Source of the DNA: Epiperipatus broadwayi
Lineage: Eukaryota > Onychophora > Udeonychophora > Euonychophora > Peripatidae
Reading direction: 5' to 3'
NCBI GenBank assembly: GCA_028023455.1
Contig: JAQFVV010012537.1
Coordinates: forward strand, 62,001 to 126,000
DNA: 64,000 bases
Of this stretch, positions 14,601-28,000 are shown piece after piece. Under the pieces are notes generated by a model. That model saw only the letters and a program-made list of their open reading frames with translations. It was not told where the DNA came from and did not search any database. The translations under genes were made by a program, and so were the position numbers. Positions within the stretch are counted from its first letter, which is position 1; the number at the start of each line of letters is the position of its first letter.

Positions 14601-15757
14601 AGATCAAAGATGTTCTTTGTGTATTTGTAGATTTGTCAAATAAGTTGGCCAGAATTCAGAAACTTAGAATCATAGAAAATTTTGATTTGAATAGCAAAAT
14701 AAAAAATAGGTAATAGATAGGCATAATGAAACCCAATTCTTTTCCATTAGGGAAAAAAGCCAAAGAAACATAAATTAGATATGAAGATCTGATTTCACTT
14801 CCATTTAGTGTCCTACATTGTAACTTTAAGAGTAAGAAAAAAATGCCACACTATAAAAAATTAAAATGGATGACTTGATTTTCTTTCCATTTTTACTACA
14901 TATTATACTAAACCATAATTGTTAGTAAAATTATTTTACCTTTCATGCCTGATAATGTGTAAAAACACTTCATTTGTAAAATTTTGGACTAAATATAAAT
15001 ACAATATTTTTTAAAAAATAATAATAATCATAGTTTAAATAAATAATATTATAGTTGTTTGGTCAATATGATATTAGAGAAATCAAGTGGCATTATTTAA
15101 AAAAAATATTATTCAATTGAAAAGTGATCTAGTAATAATATAAGATAAACCGCATGAATACTATTCTCATTCTTCTACAAAAAAAAAAATTGGCATGGAT
15201 TTTAAGCATAAAAAATTTAAGTTTATTTCATTGATGCCACACGGTATCAATGTTTTGTTGTTACAATATCATATATTTAACTAATTTATAAAATAAAATC
15301 ACCAGTTAACATTTTAAACAAGATTTATTAATTTTAAATCATGATAATATATTTTAAATAGAATTTTAAAACAAAAAAATATTTAAATTAGAACTGTGCG
15401 AAAACACTATGAATTAAGGAAAGTATTGTGGGGGAAAAAAATCAATAACTATTTATATTTACATGTGACATAGTATAAGAATAATTTAAAAGAATTACAG
15501 TATTTTTTGATACTCCTTTGAAAGTAAATAAACTGATTTGTACATTTTTTTAAATATTTCTTGTAGAAATATATATTTACAAAGTGCCATCAAAATCTGA
15601 TGACCTATAAAAATAGACTCTTACTTACAATAGCATAGACTAATGATATTCATAAAACATTAGAATATAAAATTAATTAATCTAATTGTAATAATGATGA
15701 AGCACCTATTGAGATCAGTCACTGGAAACCTGCCAGTGATAATTAAGAGCCCAAAGT
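8601..15757. other. AT-rich 3' flank of NBAS, nothing assigned
   Basis: About 7 kb between the LINE relic and the NBAS stop codon. Open frames (for example at 9995-10234 and 11835-12089) are low-complexity and unsupported. Homopolymer A/T runs and short TA tracts are common. The part next to 15757 probably contains the NBAS 3' UTR. Confidence 0.45.
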
Positions 15758-16039
15758 TTATCGCCTGAACCAGTGAGTGACTATATCAAGAGCCGCACTG
15801 AATGTCCTTAACAATGGATGAGTATTGCGATGCCTAAGAAGAAGTGATCCAGCCTCATTTTCAAATCCTGCTTCCTGAAGTTCAGCAATTACTTTTTCAA
15901 CTGAAAGATAATCTTGTGTGTTTTGATTGGTTAGAAGATATTCGATAAGAGGTGAATAAAATGAAGTGTTGACTAGAGACGTAGTTAAATGCTGTTGAAG
16001 AAATAAATTTAGAAGTTCATCATCATATTCATGGGAGCA
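15758..16039 (-). CDS. NBAS: NBAS terminal coding exon
   Basis: 282 nt including TAA (15758-15760), acceptor tctcttgccag. It encodes 93 residues starting CSHEYDDELLNLFLQQHLTT. The end contains EAGSLLLRHRNTHPLLRTF then SAALDIVTHWFRR, closely following the EAGSLLLAVRGTH.AFRTFSTAL...HW signature of the NBAS C terminus. This is the strongest identity in the window. Possible polyadenylation hexamers (tttatt on the plus strand) occur about 430-535 nt further on, near 15324 and 15222; which is used cannot be told. Confidence 0.94.
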   Translation of the reverse strand, partial: CSHEYDDELLNLFLQQHLTTSLVNTSFYSPLIEYLLTNQNTQDYLSVEKVIAELQEAGFENEAGSLLLRHRNTHPLLRTFSAALDIVTHWFRR

Positions 16040-19000
16040 CTGGCAAGAGACAAAAAAAATATTTCATTTCATTAGTATTATATGAAAAACTTAAAGAAGA
16101 ATGTATGATACTAAAAATAAAATAAAAAAGATAGTATAATACCAATATTATTTGTGTCAAGTTTTTGTTTAAAAATTGCAATATAATAAACTAATGTTAA
16201 TTAGATTATACAAAATGCTTATACAAACTTTATATGTTTATTTAGAAACATGACAGTACTAATTATTTCTATAAAAAGTTTGATAAGTAAATTGAAGATT
16301 ATGAAATAATGAGAACTGAAATGTTATAATAAAGACAATTGAAAGTTTGAAATTGTTTTTTATTACCAAGAAACTAAAAAGTGATTATATTAGAAAGAAA
16401 ATTAAATAGATGATATTAAATCAAGTTCTACACCAATGGGTTGTCTATTATTTCTATTTATAATTTATTGATTGATTAAGAATATATATATACTCAACTA
16501 TAAATTGATCCAGGAATCTTAGATATTGAGTCCTCCAATCTCTTCATGCATTAAACCAATAATGGAATATGCAAATTCAAAGAAATATAGAAATTTAAAA
16601 AGCATGCTGTTTTAATTCAAAATATGATTTTAAAAACATACTTGTGAAAGATCATTTCAACTTTTATCAATCTCAATGATAGTGGATATTTTAGATGTAA
16701 TGATTGGGTTAAATGATTGTAGTCATACTGAGTTATACAATAGTGGAAACAGATTAGGTCAAACAGTGGAAGGATTGAAACAGATAGAGATCAGGATCTT
16801 AGTAGTCAAGTGATGGTGATAATGTCAAACCAAAAAATGAAACTTAGGTAGTAGTGGCAAGAACTGGATGATTAGTAGTGGTCTGTTTAAGAAAGGTGTG
16901 ATCGAGTTAAATTGATAGAATGATATCCGGTGATGGTGGGATCAATTTGAAAGGTGATTAACTTGTAGTTATTTGGTTATGATGGTCTACTGTCATGATA
17001 TTCAGACCATGTCAGGGATACCAGAGTTAGATAGTGGTTATGTCAGTGGATCTGCTTGTAGTGGGCAGGTCAACTCATGGTAGAATCAGTTTGGATAGTA
17101 GTCCAGTTGAATTGGTATATTATGGTCAGATCAAGCATTTAAATCATGACAGTCAGATCAGATTGAGCCAAAGTGATTGTGTTAATAGTGGCGAAGTCAA
17201 CTGTTTGAAGATGTTCATGACATTGGTCAAGTTAAGTAAAGATGTATAAAGGCTATCAGATAATAAGACCAGTAGTAATTAAACAAATGTTTCAATCATG
17301 GAATTTGAGTTACAACATAGTCCAGTATGATGGCTGCTTGAGTTGAGTTGGACTAGTTAGATTGAGTGGTAGACTTGAGTTAAATTAAATACTTATCAAA
17401 TCAGATTAGATATGATCTATCTATGAAAGTTTAGTCATGTCAATTGTGGCACAGTTGTACTGTGATCTAGTTATGGCAAATGAGGAGTTATTCATGTAGC
17501 TGATTGTATGTTGGAAAGTTAAATCAAGTCAGGTTGTGGTCAAGACAGGTCATTGTTCCACTGGTAATTAGTTCATGATATTCAAGACAAGTGGCAGGAT
17601 TTTATGATTATGAACAGGCTGTGTTGTATAATAATTGGATAATGATGAAATTAAATCACAAGGAGTGGTGATCTGATTTGAGGATATTCTGGTTGGGTCA
17701 AGCTGTGGCTGCACTGAGTCAAATTGTAGCATAATTCCAAATGGTCTTCTTGAGTTAAGTGATAGTGGATTTTGTAATAGTCAGTTCCAGATAGTTCTAT
17801 GGGTGTCAATTAAATCAAAGCAGGTCAAAGTCAGATCCTGTGGTATTGGAGTAATTCATGCTCAAGTCAATTTATTCTAGGTGCTGTTAAGTAATAGTTA
17901 GGTCAGTCAAATGCTGATACAAATCGAATGGTCTACTTATAATAAGAATTATAATAAAACTGGATTAAGTGGTAATGAGATCAAGAGCTGATAAAGTTAT
18001 GTTAAGTGGTAGTTCAATCACGTTGGGTTTTAATTAGATTGTGCTAATCTAGTGTAATTATCACATTTTTGGATTTTACTGATAAGATCAAGTTGAGGGT
18101 ATAGTCAGGAGATTAGTTTGGATCAAATGGTGTTAGAAATCATGTGGTTAAGTTATGCCAATCAAGTAGTTATAATGGAGTTATTTAGAATGGTAGCAAA
18201 GTTAAGCTCTGTTAGGATCGAATTGTGAGTCAACTGTGTAAGTCAAGCCAGATCACATTATGATAGTTAGGATCGATTAAGTTCATTAAAACAAGTGACT
18301 GAATCAATTCAGATTGTGGTAAGGTAACATAAAAGGTTGGATAATATTGCAATAATAAGGACAAATCAGATCAAAAGATAATTAAGTATGAAATCATGGT
18401 AGGAATTAGATAGTCAGGTATGGAATTCAATTTAGCATGGTGATTGATGATAGTTTGCTCATGGAGTCAGCTAGTGGCAATAAAAACTTTATAATTCACT
18501 TCATTCTTCCACTTTATACCATTCTATGTTTAATTCAGTTTCTTTGAACCCTAGTTCTCTTTACCACAACATAAAAGCAAACTTCACAATTTTATCTTCA
18601 CACATTTTCTTTCTAGGTCTTTTACAATCTTTTGGGAACTAATTTAAGACTCCATCTATTATTATATATCTAGTCTAACTCCATTTCAGTCTCTTAATGA
18701 TTTTAATGATGACAGTGATATATTTTTATTCTTGTTCACCATACTTCATTGAGTTGTTTGAAATCTCTGCAATGCTGTTCTGTTAAGTAACTAAGTCGCA
18801 GATCCATAAGTAAGAATTACTAAACTATATATACTAAAATTTTTTTCTTTGCAAGCACATAGGAATATTTCTTTTTAATACAAAGTTATTTCTACCAAAA
18901 GGACTCCATCCAAGTTTAAGTCTATGACTAATTTCCATCCATTATATTTCTATCTGTGTTAATAATCTGAACAGCATTTAGGATTATCAATCTTTATTTA

Positions 19001-22000
19001 TTAAATGAAAAAATCCATTGAATATACATTAGACTTTTTAATACTTATCTTTAGTCCTATTTTCTTACTTTCATCTGATAACTTTTGCAACATTTCCTGA
19101 AGCTCTGAAGCATTATTTATAAAAAACAATCACATGAAAACCTCGATGATTTAAATAATCTCTATTTGACTTCCTTAGCTTTTCATTTTAATACACAAAA
19201 TACTTTTTGTAAAAATGCTATGAAAGTTTTGGAAGTATGGAATCATTCTATCAAACAGCTTTTATAAAAAAAAACTTCATAGTGTTACCATGTATCACTG
19301 CTATTGAATTTTGATAAAGATTTACCAGAACATTAAATTATTCTGAATATATATCTTCATGATCCAAAACTTTAAAGCAATTCATATTCATTGGCCCTTT
19401 GATTCACAGGGCTAAAACCACTTTTAATTCTAATTTGTCCATTTGGGTAATCAAAATTTAAAGTATGCTGTGGACAAGCTGATAGTTCTGTAATTTCTTC
19501 TTTATTGCCTTAATTTAAATGTCATTTCCCCAATCATCTGGTATATCCTTACCTGAATCTTTTACAATATCAATAATAATTCTACCATTTCTTGGAACTT
19601 TTCCCTTTTCATAGATTTAACAACATATCGAATGTGGCAGTTCTAGAAGATATTTTGTTTTGATGTTCATTAATACTATGTAATTCTTTATAGAATTCTT
19701 TTACATAAAATCATCTCTATATGTAGTAATAATTCTTTTCTTCTTATTGCTGAAACAATTTTTATTCCAATACCTTTTGAGACTTTTATGCTCTTCTATA
19801 GCTTTTCTTGCCAATTCACAGTTATATTCTTTTAAATCTTTATAAACTCTTTTTTGTATCACTTTACACATCTCTAAATATTAAACCACTAAACATCACA
19901 TGATCCCATTCTTTATGCTTACATAAGCTGTTAACACAGAAACAAAACTCTCCTTGCAGAAGCATCACTCAGTGCAATATGGTAATCAATGGATGCAGTG
20001 TTGTCAAATCCAAATCTCCTTACCGATGCTACAAGCTAGAAATTAGTTGGGGATATTGAGTAAGTAGGCACTAGATAGAGATTTTATGCACAAACCTTCC
20101 TGCATTCATTGATTACTCTGCCTTGACTGAGTAGCACTATTGTCTGGAGTTTTACCTACAAATAATACAATTGTGGGAGAATAAATATAGACAAAGTGAT
20201 TATACAGAAAGTGGGTTCTTGGTTTTTATGCTGGGTTTGGAAAAAGATAAGGGGGATTTAGATATAAAGGCCCTGGAGTTGATAAAGGTTATGTTGTGGA
20301 AATGGGATGGAGAAGGATAGAGAACAATATAAGAAAAATAGAGCGAAGAATGGAAAGGAAAAGTAAAGTGGTCAACAGGTTTCTCTGGGCATAGTGGCTA
20401 AGAGATTCCTGATTCCACAAAAGGAGGTCATAGTGCTTCGCATTGCATCTAAATATTCCAATATTTCTTAATGGATTATTTTTAAATATTTCATATTCTT
20501 TCTTTTCTTCATATTCTGTCTTATCTCAGTTGAAAATTAATTAGTAAATATTATTCAAAACCCTATATACTGAATTCTTCTTAATGGATCATTTTAAATG
20601 CTGCATTTTCATATCCCTTCCTTTCTTCATATATTTATCTGTCTCAGTTAAAAATTTATTGGTGAATTGCGAGCTATTTTTATTGCAGTTTTTAAAAGAT
20701 ATAAATTATCTTCTATTGATTTCAGACAAGTCTGAACAATCTTTGAACTCTGTTAATATTTTAAAATGATTTGCAAGTTCTAATTTAAATGTTTTCAAAG
20801 GTGAGGAATATAAACTGCTAGTACTGTTTTTCTTAATATCTTTCATCACCTAGTTTTGTATTAACACACATCTTATGTCTCTCTAATCAAAGATTACTTC
20901 TTGTATTGAATCTGTTAAAAACATTCCATTTTTGAAATATATAATGCAATAATTACTATAATTTAGTTGTATCTTCATTTGCATAATTTCATGTCCATTT
21001 CTTCCTAGCATTTTTCTCAAAAAAAAAAAAAAAATCATAATATAGTTTTTCTGCAAATTCCACAAGTTTGTTTCATCTCTCACTTCTATCTATATAATGA
21101 AATTCACTCACTGTATTTTCATCTTTCAATATGTATGGCTTGATCAACTTGTTGAGGCATAAACCTGAAACATCTATATTAGGTATCTTCCATTACTACG
21201 ATCAAGTAATCTTGCCACTCTGTCTAATATGTCAACAATCTCCACAATGTTGTTCTTCCAATTTTTATTTATAATGGAATTCTACTCCATTTGAATTTCA
21301 ATATTTGTGCCTTTGTAGTAAAGCACATATCCATTTTTTAAATCAACTATTTCTTCACCTTTTCTTCTAACTTCATAAAGTCCAACAATGTCCCATTTAA
21401 TATTGACAGTTCTTCCAATTCAAGCAATTCTCTTTATTTGATAGTGATCTGCAGTAAATGTGTCATCAAACGGTAATCTAGGTCCACAATCAGGGAATTC
21501 TTAGCAACTCCACTGTTAACCACCACTCTGGCTGACGATTCTACATTCTCTTAAGAATAAATGCCATTGATTTAGTTTTGACTGACATGATTTTAAATAC
21601 CTATTAAAAAACATACACACACATATATCCTGCTTTCAAAAAAAAAAAACTCAAATGTTTCAAACTGAGAAGAAAGACTATGGGTGTTTCTTAATAATAA
21701 TAATAAAAAAAAACAATAAAAAAATACTAATGTATGTTGATGACAAGCCCGTCCAAATTTGTTTACCATATGAATAATCACATGATAATAACTACAATTA
21801 CAAGAACATATAGTGGACAGTTAAGAATCTATTATCTTTGCCTCCTTTGTATTTCAAAGAGAAATCAAAAGGTATTCTTTCAATTAATAACAAACTCCTT
21901 TATTCTGCTGTCTTATGGTTTTTCAATTAGTTTAATCTGGTAATGAAAAAAAAATTATGATTGTTGTCTAAATATTTGAAATTGATTCTAAACAAATGTT

Positions 22001-25000
22001 GCTGGTGTAAAATAGCAAATGATCATGTCTTACTACATTGGGAACAATTCAAAATTTTGTATGTTGTTAATTTGTCATTTTAATCTATATATATATTTTA
22101 AAAAAGGTAAGATTTAATCTAAAAAAACTCATTCATTTTACCTCATTCTGATGAGAAATTTTTTCTATAGCTGCCTCATGAAGTTCTGTATTATTCTGAC
22201 TCAACGCGACTTTCAGCATTTGTAAGAAACAATTTTTCTTCAGTAACAAATCAAAAATGGACCAATAACACTGTACATAAAAAAAAAAAAATTCCGTAAA
22301 TAATGCAAGGGAAATTGATTTTTAAATTACAAACAAAACAATTATAAATCAGGCTATTCATCACAAAGGCAACACTATTATAAAAATTATATCTAAAGAA
22401 ATAATCTAAAAAAATCAGACAATAATTTATAGAATTAACAAACATAATGTAAATGATGAGCAAAACAATATAAAACTCTTTAGGACTAATTAACATTAAA
22501 AATAATTATTTTCAAGTCAGCATATCTTTGTTCTGAATATTGCTGGACAAAAAACCAAATGAAAATGTGCTGATAATTAAACAAAATAGTCAAAAAAGAA
22601 AAGCAAGCTTTTTTTGCATCCACATATTTATTACATCACCAAATTAAAATTTTAAAAGATCATCCTCAAGGATTCGGTTTAGATACAACACTAATTAAAA
22701 TTGAATTTCTGTTCATTCTGAAATTTCAAAATCCTTCGATTGTCGAACTCATGTATGTTTTAAATTTTTATGCTAACTGCATTGGTGAAAATGCATAAAA
22801 GATTTGGCTTTCAATTCTCTAGCTAATTTATTCTTTCCATTCTTTTTTTCTGGCCCTTTTTTCTATGAGGCTTTGTTACTGCTCATTATTACCAATATGC
22901 TCATTAACACCTTTTTTAATTATCACCATATACTTTCAGTCAATCTTAGAATAAATCATTTCATTATACCTACAGGTCTCAATCTTTTCTTAAATTTACT
23001 TTTAATCTTCTGTATCTCATGATTTAACAATTTTATTAGTTTCCAATTAATTTTCAAATTTGATATAATTTGTGCTTTCCCTCTTTCTAAAATGCCAATT
23101 TTTCAAAAAACTAAGAACACAAATCAATGAACATTTAATTTCAACATCCACAATACAAAAGTACTAATCCATATTTTGAACCAAATGATGTAACTTCACA
23201 TTTGATAAGAAAAAATATATTGTGTTTAATATGAAGAACTTATTGGTTATCGAAAAATCTAAAGATATCAATGATTACTAACTGCTTTCTTTAGTTGACC
23301 ATAAAGTAAAATTTCAAGTATGATATGGTTTTATCCTAGTAATTCTCAAAATGTAAGTATTAGTACCCAACAGATATTCTGTAATGACCCTAACCACTTC
23401 TATTATTGCTTTCTGACAATGATTCTACAATTACTTTGTCAAATGTATGATCAACAGCAAATGAAATGTAAGTTTTCAATACTTTATTCATAGGCTGCTG
23501 CATCTATGAGAGAGTTTTTTTTATTAGTGTCTAAATGCTTACCAGAAGCAAAAGCAGTTCAGTTCTGCATGCTGTAATTAGCCAAATCTATAGATGTCTA
23601 GTTATATGCTTTCAATTCCAGTTTATAAATTCAGATCTTAAAAATGATCCTCAATATAACTGCTCACTAAATGAAATAAACAATTGTAATAAATAAAAAG
23701 CTCTTCACTACTGCAAGTGGATCAATTATTAAAAAGAACTGGTTTGGAGATATATACTTTGTCATTTAATTATATGAATCATTAGATCATCAGCTATTAT
23801 TTTGATAACTGTTTTTTGAGTCGATCCAAATTATACCTGGTTACCTGACCAGATCCTAATTAAGATTAGTTATGTTACCTATAAGGTAAAATATAAAGGT
23901 AACGTCTATTGCTAAACACCACAATCTAAAGCAGAGTCAAAAAAAAAAAAAAAATCCAACAAAACTAATAACTAAACAAATTAATATATATTAATTAAAA
24001 ATTTTCTGCATATATATATATAAAAGTATTACCTGATCAGACCAGACATGTTTTTTTATATTTAATTCTTTAATGAGAGTTACTGTTAAATCTTCAGCAC
24101 CGTCTTCAGTACATTTAGTTAGTAGTCTGATAAATAACTGGGTCCATGGATCCACTTTGTCTCCACTTTAACATGAAAAACAATAAGTACAAACAAACTA
24201 TAACACATCCATTCATGGGAAAGGGAAAGGAGAAGAGCGCAATAAAATAAACTATAGTACCTGGAACTAGGGTCCAAAGAAGGCCAACACTGAAGAAGTT
24301 GACCCAAGGCACTAAAATGTTGGAGGGAGAAACTTTGCTCAAGAAGAACCTGGAAGAGAAGTAGGCGATGTTCTTCATCTTCCACTTGGGAAACATCAAC
24401 CTACAATAAAAAGAAATGTGACATATATTTCCATAAATTCTCTTGCTCCCAGACATGCATTTGTTTTGAATGAAATTTTTTTTATAAATTTTATGTTTAG
24501 ACTTTCAAAATTGGTAATTTTTTCCATTTTATCTTGACTATTATTGTTTTATTTGATGTAAATGTTTATTAATATTATTATTGTAAAGAAATGATCACAG
24601 CTGAAATCAAACAACAAAGTTTGACAACATATTATTGGTATCTTTTTACATCAAACCCCTTCTTATGCATTGTTTTATTAATTATGATTTAGTTACAGTA
24701 ATCCTAAGTGAGCCTACAAAAAAAAAAGAAAAAACAAACATTATATGTTAATTTTGATGATATATTTAATTCCACTTGTATTTAATTTATTTATTTTGAA
24801 AGAATCTTCAAGTTTAATGTCTGTACTCAAATAAATTACTTGGATTATGTAGAAAATATCCCAGATCCCAACTGCCACCAGTCATTTGTATTCCTGCCCC
24901 ATTATCGATGATTTACATTATTGCGATGTTTGCTATTCCAGTTCTTCAATTTACTATAAGTTTGAATAATCAAGAGATACTAGTACTTATTAAATGTGTT

Positions 25001-28000
25001 GTCCTATCCATATCAATCTTATGCCCTTTATCAGTGAGACACTTTAGATCAAATGCAACTTTTATCCAGAAAACATCTTTTATTCTTTTTGTATTGTAAA
25101 TGCTTACTATTCCAAATTCAAAAACAACTTAAGGTTTTGAATTCAATCCAAGTTGCTTGCTATCCTATATATTTTGTCTCAATGAATAATAATTATATGC
25201 ACATCTATTCTTTGACCAAGATTAATATAAAAACAAAAAAAATATCATGACTTCAGCTTACACAATTCTTTTCAAGAGTAATTCCATGCACTATATTTTA
25301 TTTCTGCCATTTATTATAAAAACTCAGTTCTGCTGATGTTTTTTGGGTTCATACTAAACCTGGTCAAAAAGTAAATATACGTTCATTTATTAAACAATTG
25401 AAGACAACAAAATACATAGATACTGAATAGGTGTCAGATCTATATAACTATATAGAATGTTGGCTTGGATATTAGACATTAAGTTGTTTTTGAATTTCAG
25501 GCTGGCAGCTTGATAATACAAAAATGAGTAAAAGAAGGTTATTGGATGAAAAGTGCATTAGAACCAAAATAATCGACATGCATTAGATGCAGGCCACAAA
25601 TCAGAAACTAATGTACAGGGAATTAATCATTAATACGACCTAACAGCCATTAATTGCTTAAGCTTACAATAGATAGCAAAACTATACATGAAATTTGTTT
25701 TTGAAAAACACTATGTAAGTTAGGGTCATGTGATATTTTCTTGGCTTTCCCAAATTAAACTTTTTGACTCTTAAAATAGAGATCATATTAATTCTTTCCA
25801 TTATTAATTTGGCCTTTATATATATAAACATATATATTATACAAAAAATGAATGCAACACACTTGTTCAATTTTAATAATAGATCTTATGTGACTAAATA
25901 ACTATTTAAAGTCAAAGCAATAGTATAGAATATTTAAGCCCATGACTATATATGATAAGTATGTTACAATTTTTTTTATCTCAACTGTTTCATACCTTTG
26001 CTCTAATGTTACTAATATATTTTGTGCAATGTTTCAACCGCTATGAGTAAGTAAAGTGTAACATTAGAGAGCTTAATTGCTGCAATTTATTTTATATGCT
26101 GCAGAATCAAATGTGTTTCCAATTAATTTATTATTAATTTTTAAATTCTAAAAGTATTCAATAATAATATCAAGGTAATTTTTTAATTGATCAGCTACAT
26201 CAAGCTGAAAATATTTTTATCCTATGCATTCCATTTTATTAAAATTTGAATAATAATAATAATCAACTAGTTTATTTCTTTGGAGTTTAGAAGAAGTTCA
26301 AGCACCGGAAGATATGGAACAGGGCTGTGGCCCATGGATCTTAGTCCCCAGCATCTGTGATTCTTCGACCGCACCAAACCATACAAGGTATTAAAATTGA
26401 GATCATTATATATTGCAAGTCTACAATATAGAATGTAGATGGAAGATATATCTGATTATGCAATAGCCACAGTATATATTAAGATGACATACTGCTAACA
26501 ATCCATAAAACTAACGATTACCATATATGGTTATGCATTTATGCAATGTAAAGAGTTCCATTATTTTACCGTACAGTAGTTCTAGATAAAGTTGAAATAC
26601 AACCAATAATAACTGTGTTATCATGTGATTGTCAAATGGATTGTTTAGTTAGCACATCTCTTTCTTAGAGCAGAGAGCTAAATGTACATGTATAAGTTAA
26701 ACAATAGTCTTATTATTTAACAAAATTATAAAACGAAATAAGAGTGGCTACGTAAACTTAAATAGACTTGCCTACATATTTTAGAAAGTATTAAAACTAA
26801 AAATGGCCAAATTAGAAAATTTTTCCAATAAAGATTTTTCTGATTTAGAAGAGTAATTAAATCAACACATGGTTTAATTATCATTCTACAATCTTGAAAA
26901 AAAACAACAACAACAACTATTGGGTTGCTTTATATATACTTTTGTTTATTTTGAACTACTCAAAATGTTTGCAAAAAACAAACTATCTTTTGGGAATAAT
27001 AATTAACACTTGAACAGTTGTCAGTAAAACTACTACATTGGAGAGAAAAGATTTAATAAAAGATAAAATAATCAGAAAAAAAGGATGTCTAGTTTGAAAT
27101 AATTTTTCATGGATTGCTATAATGCAAGAAGATGATTGCAGTAATCTTCAAACACATCTGTTGATAAGTAAAAAGAATAATAGTAATCAGAAATATACTA
27201 ATGTCCTTTGGTGTACAATAATTGCAATAGTTAATATAAAAAGTCTGAATTATAACAAATCCTGATAAATATAAATATCAAATGAAAGATTGAAGATTGT
27301 GATCATATCTAAATTGAGTAGTGGTTTAGTTCTTAGGTTGATAAAATGATGAGGAATCGTGGGAAAGTTGATTTGTTTCTCACAAATAGATTATTTATGA
27401 AGAAAAGATAATATGTAATTAAGACAAAAGTAGACAATATAAAACTTGAACTGTTTGTGAAAATATCTAGTGTCTGAATCTACCCTGACACCTCTCTGAG
27501 GAGTGCCAAAGCATGAAACCATGGTCAGGGGTTTGGGGAGGGTTCCTGACAGAGATATTTTAAGTGCTGGCTCAGGCTAAGGCTTCATTTATCACAAAGC
27601 TTGTAGAGGAATTGGCAATCCTCATTGTTTATAACTTACAAGCTTAAGAGATAGGGTCATGTGATCTACGACTCTTATTTTGACTATTTATGTATAAGAG
27701 TATATTTGAATTATCGAAATATATAGCTAAATAATATTTTTTATTGCTTAACAATGATAATTTTTAAAATTTATTAATATTAAAATAACTTATCAAATTG
27801 ATTTAATAATATATCTTATGCCGGTTTTGTCTCATTTGGTAATTAAGGGAAAAATATTTTTTTTTATGTAAAAAGAAAATATTACTGTTAATTACAATAT
27901 ATTGTACCAGTCGAAAAACCCACCAAAAGAACTGCAAGTCGGATCCAAACTCAGCTGAACCACAACTGAATTCAAACCCAACTCACCAGCTCAGATTAGT

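Larger units (their letters stand above)
18490..21570 (-). mobile_element. RTE-like LINE relic, minus strand (same family as 1-1985), interrupted
   Basis: On the minus strand, 21430-20880 reads as an endonuclease end: KKGEEIVDLKNGYVLYYKGT, then VQVYAST-like, then LVEFAEKLYY and KWT..YANEDT. The RT part follows at 19880-18495, with DIVKDSGKDIPDDWGNDI, NASELQEMLQKLSDESKK and LTYGSATxLLNRTALQRFQT. The ELQEMLQKLSDESKK block is nearly the same as the one in the relic at 1-1985, so both belong to one family. It is split by a MITE (19937-20163) and by a plus-strand LINE 3' end (20190-20455). Many stops and frameshifts. Confidence 0.8.

Noticed and set aside
17034-17249. 71-aa plus-strand open frame
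   Set aside because: Lies wholly inside the C-poor degenerate repeat, where stops are sparse by composition.
24115-24456. 113- and 88-aa overlapping minus-strand open frames as genes
   Set aside because: They run through two NBAS exons and the 95-bp intron between them. Spliced exons with matching phases explain the sequence better.
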